From: Gammaproteobacteria bacterium
GTDB taxonomy: Bacteria; Pseudomonadota; Gammaproteobacteria; Steroidobacterales; Woeseiaceae
Reading direction: 5' to 3'
Length of the DNA: 64,000 nucleotides
Assembly (NCBI GenBank): GCA_013151645.1
Contig: JAADHU010000028.1
Span: 205,067-269,066, forward strand
Below the pieces are notes generated by a model. The model was not told the DNA's origin and searched no databases. It was given only the letters and a program-made list of their open reading frames with translations. Within the stretch, counting starts at the first letter, position 1, and every line of letters begins with the position of its first letter. Shown piece after piece: positions 34,564 to 42,476 of the stretch. The position numbers and the translations under genes are program-made.

Positions 34564-34588
34564 GAAATTGGGGACGCTTGCCAGGCGA

Positions 34589-35476
34589 CTACCCAGTCTC
34601 CCTTATGAGGGCAGCAAATTCTCTGGGCTGCTCCAAATTCGGAAAATGACCGCAGCCCGCAAACTCATGTATTTCACAGTGCGGCACATGCACACGCAAG
34701 CTCTCAAAACTGGTATTCCTGTGAGACCAGTCCTTATTTCCCCAAACCATCGTCGTTGGTACTTCTATATCACTCAAGTCACTGTTACCAACATTACGCA
34801 TGCCCTGTACGATGCTCGCCAGGCAAAAGCAGCCCCCCGAATGAAGAGCCGACAATGCGTGCTTCACAAACTCGTCTTTTTGGGGCGTGTTTTTCGGTAG
34901 CGACATGTCGAACCATCTGGAGGCTAACTGGTTCGACATAGCGGCGCCAATAGCTTGACCGATAAATGGAATACGTAGCATTTTTGGAATGTTGCGATCT
35001 ATCCATTGACTTCTCATTTCATGCAACGAGGGTGTCTGCGCGAGCACTAACCTGGAAACCCGCTCCGGATAATGTCTCGCCATTGAAATTGCGATATAGC
35101 TATTCGAACAGGAAAACGACAGGGTTGCTCTCTCGATATCAAGCGCATCAAACACCGATTTTACAATCCTCGTACCGTGCTCAAGGCCGAAATCGTAGTC
35201 CAGTTCAGGGTACGAAAAACCGAGACCGGGCATATCGAAACATACCACCCTGAAATGAGGTGACAGTTCAGTGATCAAACGCTCGAAATGCTCGATGACA
35301 CATGGCCCATCGGGAACCATGACTAAAGCTGGTTTATTACCTCCGGTATCTTTGACCCGAATCTTGCCAGAGTCTGTGTCAATGATATTGGTATCATCAG
35401 ACCATGATGCCATTGCACGTTTTGACGGCCGACGAGAAATATAGCGGACGCCGTCCAGGACATGGCCGTAACTCAT
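34589..35476 (-). CDS. alpha/beta-hydrolase fold protein
   Basis: A 295-residue alpha/beta hydrolase. The cap and core order is normal: ALVMVPDGPCVIEHFERL (oxyanion region), VVCFDMPGLGFS, a nucleophile elbow reading SFSCSNSY rather than the usual Gly-x-Ser-x-Gly, VPTTMVWGNKDWSH (acid), and FAGCGHFPNLEQP (catalytic His). The elbow with Ser at both small positions is unusual but compatible with the fold. Haloalkane dehalogenase- or epoxide hydrolase-like reactions are possible; no specificity is evident. It may be a cassette gene, being in a run of unrelated minus-strand genes. Confidence 0.82.
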   Translation of the reverse strand: MSYGHVLDGVRYISRRPSKRAMASWSDDTNIIDTDSGKIRVKDTGGNKPALVMVPDGPCVIEHFERLITELSPHFRVVCFDMPGLGFSYPELDYDFGLEHGTRIVKSVFDALDIERATLSFSCSNSYIAISMARHYPERVSRLVLAQTPSLHEMRSQWIDRNIPKMLRIPFIGQAIGAAMSNQLASRWFDMSLPKNTPQKDEFVKHALSALHSGGCFCLASIVQGMRNVGNSDLSDIEVPTTMVWGNKDWSHRNTSFESLRVHVPHCEIHEFAGCGHFPNLEQPREFAALIRETG

Positions 35477-35580
35477 TGGTGTTTCTTCAAGATTGCTGCC
35501 CGACGACCTGCGTCAGCGGGCGGCCGCAGGCCAGTCCGGCGCGGCATATTGCGCGAACCGCATGCGCTGATTAGATGCCT

Positions 35581-35928
35581 TTATGCCAACCAACATTCTA
35601 ATGCCCCACCAACAATTCCGCGAACTCCGAGGTTTTCTACTGACGTACCCCGAAAACAATAAAAGGTCCCTTCTTTCGGCTCGTAAACCAGCCAGTATCC
35701 ATTCGATTTCGCGACACAATAACCTTGAATAGTATCACCTGGCGTTTTTCCTTCAAGACCGGGCTCGAGCACTGTTGCCTTGATAACAAAGGGTTCACAT
35801 TTACATTTTCGAATGGATCTTATCGCATCTTCAATATATTTAGCCGGATCATTTACATGTTCAGTGAATACCGCCCTTGTGTCGCTAAAACTCTCTTCCA
35901 GTGCTTTGTCCAGTCGATTTTCATCCAT
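35581..35928 (-). CDS. hypothetical protein in cassette-like region
   Basis: A 115-residue protein that I do not recognise. It has an acidic helical N-terminus (about 1-40), a central strand-rich region with two near-adjacent cysteines (KCKCEP) and a C-terminal segment GYWLVYEPKEGTFYCFRG that looks like paired beta-strands. There is no signal peptide or membrane segment. AGGG lies about 10 bases before the ATG. The flanking intergenic stretches (35477-35580 and 35929-36119) are AT/GC-mixed with imperfect dyads and could hold degenerate attC sites, which would make it a cassette gene. Confidence 0.65.
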   Translation of the reverse strand: MDENRLDKALEESFSDTRAVFTEHVNDPAKYIEDAIRSIRKCKCEPFVIKATVLEPGLEGKTPGDTIQGYCVAKSNGYWLVYEPKEGTFYCFRGTSVENLGVRGIVGGALECWLA

Positions 35929-36119
35929 GTTGCATCGAACCCTGTTGCTCTGCCTATGTGAAACTTCGAATCATAAATTCGACCCAGCCACATGGTTGAC
36001 TCTTAGTGTTCCAAGACCGCTAAACTCATCCTCTATCCACTCACAGCCACAGCTTTTGCCATGGCAGAGAGTGTCCCTCGGTCAAGTTTGGCTACTTTGT
36101 AGATGGTTAGAAGCACCAT

Positions 36120-36407
36120 TTAGTAAGGCGCATAACGATTTGATTTGTTGAGCGTTTCAAAAAACTGTTTCGCCTTCGGCTTGTTCTCCAGTGCTACCAG
36201 GAAATCCGCTGGCACTTTCATTTCACTTGCCACACAGGACAGTGACTCAATCACGACATCGTCCCAAGTCACGCTTGGAATACCAGTCTTTTTCTTGAAT
36301 ATCTTCACCCACAGCTCACTTTCGGTGGCGTGATTCACCTTGAGCCACCGGCCGAGACCTTTCGGCGTTGCAAAGGTCATGATTCTCGCTAGGTCGGGTT
36401 CAGACAT
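36120..36407 (-). CDS. internally shortened YdeI/OmpD-associated-type protein
   Basis: A 95-residue open frame. Residues 6-47 (MTFATPKGLGRWLKVNHAT, WVKIFKKKTGIPSVTWDDVV) match the N-terminus of the YdeI family, and residues 62-93 (VPADFLVALENKPKAKQFFETL, NKSNRYAPY) match a segment near the C-terminus. The middle block with the usual Cys-Phe-Gly-Trp-Ile-Asp and the basic tail are absent, so the gene seems to have lost an internal piece in frame. It may be non-functional. It follows an attC-like site by about 20 bases, as cassette genes do. The ATG at 36407 is chosen because homologues begin there. Confidence 0.5.
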   Translation of the reverse strand: MSEPDLARIMTFATPKGLGRWLKVNHATESELWVKIFKKKTGIPSVTWDDVVIESLSCVASEMKVPADFLVALENKPKAKQFFETLNKSNRYAPY

Positions 36408-36425
36408 GAAACTCGATTTTCTTCG

Positions 36426-36516
36426 GCCTAACGCCTGTGACAGCGACGGCCAACTTGTTGGCCGTCCGGCACCTGTGTAGCAGGTGCGCACTGCTCACAC
36501 TGGTCGTGTGTTACTT
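36426..36516 (-). repeat. attC-like recombination site
   Basis: Read on the minus strand, the site ends CAGGCGTTAGGC, with a perfect GTTRRRY core (GTTAGGC, 36426-36432). A complementary AAC core lies at about 36510-36512. Between them, TGTGAGCAG (36491-36499) pairs with CTGTCACA (36436-36443) leaving one unpaired base, the extrahelical feature of attC sites. The centre holds a strong 10-bp stem (GACGGCCAAC). The outer spacer is asymmetric, so it is a degenerate or atypical attC. Confidence 0.4.
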
Positions 36517-36814
36517 GCACTAAACCAAACTCTATTTCTGACGTCTCTACTTCAAATTCGACAGAATACTCAATACTTGCTGGCACTTGATACCAATCTC
36601 CGACCGTAAATCTCTCTGTTTTTCCAAAGATGGTCAAAATTAGCTCGCCTCGCGTGATAATGCCAACGTTGTTTGTTTCGTGTGCGTGAGGAAAAATTCT
36701 GGTGCCTGGCGGATACGAAGCAAACAGAACTTCGCAATTCTCCGCCTTTAGTCGGTAAACATCGAACGGACCGTCAAATGGTGGAAGACTGCGAATTAGG
36801 TCTGGATAGATCAT
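36428..36814 (-). CDS. small cupin protein
   Basis: A 128-residue single-domain cupin. The core is FASYPPGTRIFPHAHETNNVGIITRGEL, with the two His of the first cupin motif, followed by GDWYQVPASIEYSVEFEVETSE for the second. Such proteins bind a metal ion and often sense or modify small molecules. The last 20 or so codons run into the attC-like site and end in its GTTAG core, which is common for integron cassettes. The ATG is 24 bases after the next attC-like site upstream. No strong ribosome binding site is visible. Confidence 0.75.
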   Translation of the reverse strand: MIYPDLIRSLPPFDGPFDVYRLKAENCEVLFASYPPGTRIFPHAHETNNVGIITRGELILTIFGKTERFTVGDWYQVPASIEYSVEFEVETSEIEFGLVQVTHDQCEQCAPATQVPDGQQVGRRCHRR

Positions 36815-36838
36815 GAGCGCTATTGGTACTTGAAAGAC

Positions 36839-36910
36839 ACGTAACGCCTTGAATAGCGGCGCCAGGGCCGCGCAGCGGGTTTGGCATCCGTCTGCCTCAA
36901 CTTGTTATGT
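36839..36910 (-). repeat. attC-like recombination site
   Basis: On the minus strand the 72-bp site begins ACATAACAAGTTGAGGCAG and ends TTCAAGGCGTTACGT. The start resembles the RYYYAAC core and the end the GTTRRRY core of integron attC sites, each with one mismatch, and the TTGA/TCAA arms and GC-rich imperfect dyad between them are in the expected order and size. It lies between the cupin gene and the 34-residue protein gene. This is the best attC candidate in the window. Confidence 0.5.
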
Positions 36911-36981
36911 TTTAGAATGCGGATTTCAGTTACTTCCGGATTCTCGTCCATTTCAGCACCCTCTGTATTCAGGACCTAGAG

Positions 36982-37086
36982 CTATCGTTTATTGGCCCTT
37001 TTTTCCTTTTTCTCATTTCGCTTTTCTTTCAAAGTTTTTTCAGGCTTCTTTTTTGCTGCCTTTTTTGCATCCTTACCCTTAGCCAT
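36982..37086 (-). CDS. 34-residue lysine-rich small protein
   Basis: A short gene on the minus strand encodes 34 residues, starting MAKGKDAKKAAKKKPEKTL and ending EKRANKR. About half of the residues are Lys or Arg and there are no aromatics. AGGAGAG lies six to seven bases before the ATG, an excellent ribosome binding site, which supports translation despite the small size. It occupies its own cassette-sized interval next to an attC-like site. Very small basic proteins of this kind occur in proteobacterial genomes, but I know no function; nucleic-acid or ribosome binding is a guess from charge. Confidence 0.6.
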   Translation of the reverse strand: MAKGKDAKKAAKKKPEKTLKEKRNEKKEKRANKR

Positions 37087-37389
37087 AAATCTCTCCTATA
37101 TTGTTGTTAGCTTGATATTAATCGTCTGTTACGCAGACTGTAAAGGCAGCAGCCGCGAGCTAACGCGCTGCAATAACAGCAGTATATCAAGAAACCGGAT
37201 GGTCACCGCAGAGGATAGATGGACAACGAAACTACAGCTTCTACAGATAAACACGTGTGGTTACACCGCGACCGCCGTATAACTCACGTGAATTAATTGC
37301 CTGGCTCAGCTGATACGGTCGATATAGGATTCACCAGTCCGGACCATCCGGATTCGTCACGGCGATAATGGCGACTGGGCAACACGCCA
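37087..37389. other. gene-free stretch upstream of cassette-like region
   Basis: No gene is seen. At 37158-37164 the minus strand has GCGTTAGCT, a GTTRRRY-like core with one mismatch, which could be the end of another attC site, but the matching inverse core upstream is unclear. The leader of the 34-residue gene also lies here. Confidence 0.35.
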
Positions 37390-38070
37390 CTATTCGGGAG
37401 CATCACGATCGAACGAATAGACCTGCTTTTTACGACGTTTGCAGCTAATGATCATCGGCAATGCCCTGGCAAAGTCGGAATTGTCGAGGCGAGCCGCGAC
37501 CTGCGTGGTTGCAACACAGTTTTCACTGATTTTGTATTCCAGATCGCCGAAATTATTCACGTAACCGGTAACGTCCTCCTGCGTTGGCGGCAACCGCGCA
37601 CGCACGCCATTGGTTATCGGCAGGTCGCCCTGCATGCTTGACACATAGCGTTCGTACCCTTGCTCCAGCAACCAGCGTTTCAGTGCCTTCTTGTCGGACT
37701 CTTCCGTCAGCTTACGTGCCTCAGCCAACCAGTCGATACCCTGAGTGCGTTCTTCTTTTTTGGAATCCGCATCGGCAGGCGCATCATCGTCCGAAGCCAG
37801 TTCGGGCCCTTCAGCGACTACGTCCGCTGCAACGGGCGGTGGCTTTTTTTCGACAACTTCCGGTACTTCCGGGACCAGAGTATCCGCCGGTTCCGGCGGG
37901 CGAATATCGCGGCGCAACTCGATAGCCTGAATCATGCGAGTGACGATACGGTCATGTTCCCCCGGCAGAATCAGCCGTGTCATCAGGTACAATAATGCGA
38001 TTGTCACCGGCAGCGCGATCGCCGCTGAGGACGCAAATCGTTTGATTTCGGAGCGGCGCTTTCGATTCAT
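37390..38070 (-). CDS. membrane-anchored protein with proline-rich, TonB-like N-terminus
   Basis: A 226-residue protein with a basic start (MNRKRRSEIKRF), one membrane segment at about 16-36 (AIALPVTIALLYLMTRLIL), then a Pro/Val/Glu-rich stretch (RPPEPADTLVPEVPEVVEKKPPP) like the periplasm-spanning part of TonB proteins, and an acidic linker. The C-terminal half (about 110-225) has two Cys (NCVATTQ, IISCKRRKK) and does not look like a TonB carboxy domain to me. It is probably an inner-membrane protein facing the periplasm. No family is recognised and it has no close operon partner. Confidence 0.65.
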   Translation of the reverse strand: MNRKRRSEIKRFASSAAIALPVTIALLYLMTRLILPGEHDRIVTRMIQAIELRRDIRPPEPADTLVPEVPEVVEKKPPPVAADVVAEGPELASDDDAPADADSKKEERTQGIDWLAEARKLTEESDKKALKRWLLEQGYERYVSSMQGDLPITNGVRARLPPTQEDVTGYVNNFGDLEYKISENCVATTQVAARLDNSDFARALPMIISCKRRKKQVYSFDRDAPE

Positions 38071-38494
38071 GCTGGAATAGCCGATGGATGTTCCTCATCT
38101 GCCCAATACAGACTGAGGCTCTAGCCAGGGATGCCCCGATCTCGAAAAAAGTCGCACAGAACATTCGCCAATACCGATTTCCGGTCAAAAGGCGTCAGTG
38201 ACTGAACAGGCCGGTAACTCAGCTTACGTGAGGCATTGCAAGCGCTCAAGTTCGTTGCTGCCGAAGCCACTACCTGCTCGTCGCTGGCCGAAAGACAGGA
38301 CGAAGAAAACGTTTATAGATGTTAAGGTGTGGCCGCTTCCGCTTAACGTCAGTCCGCCGTTAGATCTTACCGGCTTGCTTGAGGAAACAGAATGATTCTG
38401 CCTTCCTGCGCGCATTGCATAGCGACGTTGTCCGTGCCGAAACGTTAATGAATAGCGGTGTGAAAGCTTTGCGGGAGAATGCGGAGAACCTCGA
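38071..38494. other. gene-free stretch
   Basis: No convincing gene is present on either strand. There is one dyad, TTAAG at about 38323 with CTTAA at about 38342, and a GTTAGAT sequence at 38361 that resembles an attC core but lacks the partner core and arms. Promoters for the flanking minus-strand genes may lie here. Confidence 0.4.
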
Positions 38495-39502
38495 TCAGGC
38501 CGTATCCGCTGCATAACTATCCAGCGCTTGTAAAAATCGTTTTCTCTGCACGTCGTCAATCCACGCCACTTCAAACGCATTGCGACTTAGCTGCACGATT
38601 TCATCTCGGGTAAAATCACCCTCTTCCTGCAACGCGATGAAATTATCGTTCATGTAAGCCCGGAAATACGCCGGATCATCTGAATTTACCGTGGCTTTCA
38701 TGCCCTTTTGCAGCATCGTGCGAATTTCAGTCGCCGTCAGCGACTGCACCACAAAACGATTCGATACCGGACACACTGTTAACCCAAGACCGCGTTGCGC
38801 TATCTCGTCGCACATCGCCTCATCCTCAAGCGCATTGACACCGTGGTCGATGCGATCGACCTGAATGTCATTCAGGCACTGCCACAGGTGAGCAACGATG
38901 TCTTTTTGGTTGACATCGCAGTGCATGGTGAGCTTTAACCCAAGCTCGCGAGCACGTTTGAAAACCTCTGCAAATTTCAGCGGGGGGTTGTCCTTTTCAT
39001 CGGAATCCAGACCGACACCCACGATCCGCTCAAGATAGGGTCGCGCCATTTCCAGATGCTCCATGGCCGACTCGGCGCTCAAATCACGCAAGAAGCACAT
39101 AATCAGACGGGACTGGATGCCAAGATTTTTCTCCGCATCCAATTGAGCACGATGAATGCCATCGATCACCGTCGCGAACGCCACGCCCCGGCTCGTGTGC
39201 GCCTGAGGGTCGAAAAAGAGCTCAACGTACAGCACGTTTTCGGTCGCCACTTTCTCGAAATACTGATAGGCCAGTTCGTAAAAGTCCTGCTCCTCACGCA
39301 AAACGCCCATGGCCGCGTAATAAATGCTCAGGAATGATGGCAGATCGTGAAAATTGTAGGCATCGATCACGTCCTGCGGGGTTTTGTAGTCGAGCTCGAT
39401 GCCATTGCGCTGCGCCAGCGAAAAAATGTGCTCCGGCTCCAGCGTGCCTTCAAGGTGCACGTGCAACTCAGCTTTCGGCATTCCCTCGATAAATGATCTC
39501 AT
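38495..39502 (-). CDS. adenine deaminase-like member of the adenosine deaminase family
   Basis: A 335-residue purine deaminase. Zinc ligands are visible in LHVHLEGT (His-x-His), in the MHCDVN segment (His), and in VNSDDP (Asp); the general acid/base region is CDVNQKD and RIDHG. The signatures FFDPQAHTSRGV, CFLRDLS and GVGLDSDE are those of the adenine deaminase subgroup (adenine to hypoxanthine) rather than of classical adenosine deaminase, so adenine is the likely substrate. The frame is open to 39784, but the ATG at 39502 matches homologue N-termini. It is divergent from the MscS-type channel gene. Confidence 0.85.
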   Translation of the reverse strand: MRSFIEGMPKAELHVHLEGTLEPEHIFSLAQRNGIELDYKTPQDVIDAYNFHDLPSFLSIYYAAMGVLREEQDFYELAYQYFEKVATENVLYVELFFDPQAHTSRGVAFATVIDGIHRAQLDAEKNLGIQSRLIMCFLRDLSAESAMEHLEMARPYLERIVGVGLDSDEKDNPPLKFAEVFKRARELGLKLTMHCDVNQKDIVAHLWQCLNDIQVDRIDHGVNALEDEAMCDEIAQRGLGLTVCPVSNRFVVQSLTATEIRTMLQKGMKATVNSDDPAYFRAYMNDNFIALQEEGDFTRDEIVQLSRNAFEVAWIDDVQRKRFLQALDSYAADTA

Positions 39503-39583
39503 TCCGGTCGCCCCTCGTTGTCGGTGTGTTTTCTGTATCATTGGCAAGCTTAGCCAATTTTCCTTTACAAGAACAATCACCCT

Positions 39584-40843
39584 ATGGACCCACTTAAGAA
39601 CCTGCTGGATATCGTATCGAGTCGTCTGGCTGACTATCCGCTGATCGCAACGCTGATCGGTGTCATTCTCCTTGCAATCGTCGCATTGATTGCCGATTTC
39701 ATTGCCAAACGTCAACTGGTCCGTCTCTTGCGCGGCCTGGCAAAGCGAACACGCAGCACCTGGGATGATGCTCTCATCGGTCAACGGGTCTTCAGTCGCT
39801 TCGCCAAGATCGTGCCGGCGGTCATCGTGATGTTTGGCGCGAAATGGATTCCGGGTCTCTCGGACGGAATCCTGCAGGTCATCGAAAACGTCGCACTGGC
39901 CTACATGGCGCTGATGATCATGCTAGCGCTCGGCGCCCTGATGAATGCGGCCAACAGTATTTACGAACAATACCCGGTTGCCAAAGATCAGCCGATCAAG
40001 GGCTATCTCCAGGTCGCAAAGATCGTTCTCTATATCGTCGGTGCGATTCTTGTCATCTCCGCGCTGCTCGGCCGCTCACCGTTGCTGCTGCTTAGCGGCT
40101 TCGGTGCACTAACCGCGGTGTTGATGCTGGTTTTTCGCGACACGATTCTCTCGCTGGTAGCGAGTATTCAGTTGATCGGCAATGACATGGTGCGCGTTGG
40201 CGACTGGATCGAAATGCCGGAGTCCAACGCCGACGGGGATGTGATCGACGTTGCGTTGCACACCATCAAGGTGCAGAACTGGGACAAGACGATTACCACC
40301 ATTCCGACGTACAAATTGATATCGGAATCCTTCCGCAACTGGCGCGGCATGAGCGAATCCGGGGGCAGGCGAATCAAACGCTCGCTGTTGCTGGATCAAA
40401 ACAGTATTCGCTTTCTGACCGATGACGAAACGGCGAAATTCAAACGATTTGCCTTACTCAAGGACTACATCGAGACGAAGCAACAGGAGTTGTCCGTCGT
40501 TAACGCCGCACTGGACAATACTGAGGGTGCTAACGTCAACCTGCGCAGATTGACGAATATCGGTACCTTTCGGGCCTACGTCGTAAATTACCTGAGCAAT
40601 CGGACTGACATCAGTGAGTCCATGACATTTCTCGTGCGGCAATTGCCGCCCGGCGCCAATGGACTACCCATTGAGATCTATATTTTTTCGAATACGACGG
40701 AATGGGTTGCCTATGAAAATATTCAGGCTGATATCTTTGACCATCTACTGGCAATTATTCCGGAGTTCGGTCTGCGCGTTTATCAGAAGCCGTCCGGGAT
40801 GGACGTCAGGGCGCTGGAAGGTAGTCCTGGCTTAGGTACATAG
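39584..40843 (+). CDS. MscS-family mechanosensitive channel (YbdG-like)
   Basis: A 419-residue MscS-superfamily protein with five or so membrane segments in the first 170 residues and the cytosolic beta domain after. The pore helix region is LLLLSGFGALTAVLMLVFRDTILSLVASIQL, followed by GDWIEMPESNADGDVIDVALHTIKVQNWDKTITTIPTYKLI, which with the long C-terminal domain is typical of the YbdG/MSC-miniconductance subgroup. These channels release solutes on hypo-osmotic shock. The ATG is close to the divergent deaminase gene, and a palindromic repeat follows the stop. Confidence 0.92.
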   Translation: MDPLKNLLDIVSSRLADYPLIATLIGVILLAIVALIADFIAKRQLVRLLRGLAKRTRSTWDDALIGQRVFSRFAKIVPAVIVMFGAKWIPGLSDGILQVIENVALAYMALMIMLALGALMNAANSIYEQYPVAKDQPIKGYLQVAKIVLYIVGAILVISALLGRSPLLLLSGFGALTAVLMLVFRDTILSLVASIQLIGNDMVRVGDWIEMPESNADGDVIDVALHTIKVQNWDKTITTIPTYKLISESFRNWRGMSESGGRRIKRSLLLDQNSIRFLTDDETAKFKRFALLKDYIETKQQELSVVNAALDNTEGANVNLRRLTNIGTFRAYVVNYLSNRTDISESMTFLVRQLPPGANGLPIEIYIFSNTTEWVAYENIQADIFDHLLAIIPEFGLRVYQKPSGMDVRALEGSPGLGT

Positions 40844-40863
40844 TGCCGGTTTTACGTTCATCA

Positions 40864-40936
40864 GTCGCGCCTCAGGAGACGCTCCTACAGGTTTTTTCGT
40901 TGGCACTCCTGTAGGAGCGTCTCCTGAGGCGTGATC
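40864..40936. repeat. REP-like palindromic repeat, copy A
   Basis: GTCGCGCCTCAGGAGACG followed by CTCCTACAG is mirrored by CTGTAGGAGCGTCTCC and TGAGGCGTGA after a short spacer. It is one of four related copies (also 48906, 50742, 56015). Here it lies between two convergent genes (mscS-like and M18 peptidase) and could end transcription from both sides or protect the 3' ends of the RNAs. Confidence 0.85.
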
Positions 40937-40976
40937 CGGACCAACAGTGTCCCGCCGACGGCCAGCCTCGACCCTC

Positions 40977-42413
40977 TTAATTCTCGTACTGGTAAAACGC
41001 CTTCATCGCGCGATATAGCAGGTGCACGTCCACTTTGGAACTCACCGCATAGGTGGAATGAATCGACAACACCGGTACGCCGTAGTCGATGACTTCCATA
41101 TTGTCTTTCGACAATGAATTGCCGATCGTGCCACCCGAGGCCCTGCCTTTGTAAGTCGCCGTTTGCCACGCGACGCCCGCATCATCGAGATAAGCGCGCG
41201 TCCAGGCGATAAATTCGGAGTTGGCGTTAAACCCGCCGCCGTACAACTTGAAATTGACGCCGTGACCGAGGCGTGGTGCGTTACCCGCTTCCCATACTTC
41301 CGGCCAGGTGGGATGAATGCCCGGGTTGATATCCGACGATACGACCTTCGTGTTTCGTAGCGCTCGTCGCAAGTCGTGATCGCTATAAGCGTCACCTAGT
41401 CGACGATAGATCAACTCACTCATGAGATCGACGAGGTAGGTCGACTTCGCGCCCGTATTGTTCACGTTGCCAACTTCTTCATTGTCGACCAGAAACGCGA
41501 ATACCGTACGTTGCGGCGTGCCTTGTTCGATGATCGCGCGCAATGCAGCGTATGACGACAGCTTGTCATCCTGGCCGTAAATGGCCATCAGACTGCGATC
41601 GAGACCGACGTCGCGGGGTGCCATCGCTGGCACCAGCGCCAACTCCGCTGAAACGAGATCATCTTCCTCGATACCGTACTCCGTCTGCAGATAAGTCATC
41701 ACCGCGTTGGAAACAGAATGTGTTTCATCCGGCAACGAAGCAACGATAGGATCGAGTTCTTCGCCGCCGATGACGTCTCGATTAAGACGCTCACGAAAAT
41801 CCTGATCTACGTGCGGTGACAGATCGGGAATGATCATGACCGGATCATCGGGATCGAGACCCACGGATATCTGCACCCGCGAGCCGTCTTTCTTGTCAAC
41901 GTGTCCGACCAGCGCCAGCGGCAGATTGACCCATTGGTAGTTCTTGATACCACCGTGTCGATAGGTCTGGAAAAGTGCGAAACCTTCTTTTTCGTAGAGC
42001 GGACGACCCTTCAGTTCCAGCCGTGGAGAATCGATGTGTGCGCCAACCACACGGAATCCGTCCATGAAATCGCCGGAACCAATAACGATAAGGGTGATCG
42101 AGCGGTCCCGATTGATATCGTAGAACCGGGCGCCCGGCTGCAGATCGCTTTTGCCTGTCAACTCCCTGAAACCGGCCTTACGTGCGATCTTGACCGCCTC
42201 GCTTACAAAGCTCACCTCCGTCTTCGCGCGACTCATGAATGCCTTGTAGTCCTCCGCGAAGGCCAGAACTTCTTTTCGCTCTTTGGCGCTCAGATCAACC
42301 CAGGCCGGTTGCGGTCCCGAATCTTCCGCTTCCTGGGCGATGGAAACGGTACTGATGGTCAGGGCGATTGCCGCCAGCACCAGCGAAGCGAAACAACGGA
42401 GTATTTTTGTCAT
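40977..42413 (-). CDS. exported M18-type aminopeptidase
   Basis: A 478-residue member of the M18 (aspartyl aminopeptidase) family. Binuclear zinc ligands are recognisable: His in VGAHIDSPRLELK, Asp in YGQDDKLSSYA, the Glu pair in DNEEVG, Asp in VSSDINPG and His in LSIHSTYAVSS. M18 enzymes are normally cytosolic, but this one begins with a clear signal peptide (LVLAAIALTISTVSIAQ, about 10-26), so it is likely periplasmic. It may release N-terminal acidic residues from peptides taken up through the outer membrane. It converges with the mscS-like gene across a palindromic repeat. Confidence 0.88.
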   Translation of the reverse strand: MTKILRCFASLVLAAIALTISTVSIAQEAEDSGPQPAWVDLSAKERKEVLAFAEDYKAFMSRAKTEVSFVSEAVKIARKAGFRELTGKSDLQPGARFYDINRDRSITLIVIGSGDFMDGFRVVGAHIDSPRLELKGRPLYEKEGFALFQTYRHGGIKNYQWVNLPLALVGHVDKKDGSRVQISVGLDPDDPVMIIPDLSPHVDQDFRERLNRDVIGGEELDPIVASLPDETHSVSNAVMTYLQTEYGIEEDDLVSAELALVPAMAPRDVGLDRSLMAIYGQDDKLSSYAALRAIIEQGTPQRTVFAFLVDNEEVGNVNNTGAKSTYLVDLMSELIYRRLGDAYSDHDLRRALRNTKVVSSDINPGIHPTWPEVWEAGNAPRLGHGVNFKLYGGGFNANSEFIAWTRAYLDDAGVAWQTATYKGRASGGTIGNSLSKDNMEVIDYGVPVLSIHSTYAVSSKVDVHLLYRAMKAFYQYEN

Positions 42414-42476
42414 GAAAAATTCCTGCGAGCTCTGTTCAAGAGACTGTCGAATTGTCTATTTGTCGGATCAAACGTA

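Noticed and set aside
36130..36142. GTTATGC on the minus strand as an attC core.
   Set aside because: It is part of the coding sequence for the conserved Asn-Arg-Tyr-Ala of the YdeI-type protein, so chance is sufficient.
38317..38367. GTTAGAT after a TTAAG/CTTAA dyad, resembling an attC site.
   Set aside because: No RYYYAAC partner core at a suitable distance and no paired arms; it lies outside the run of cassette-like genes.
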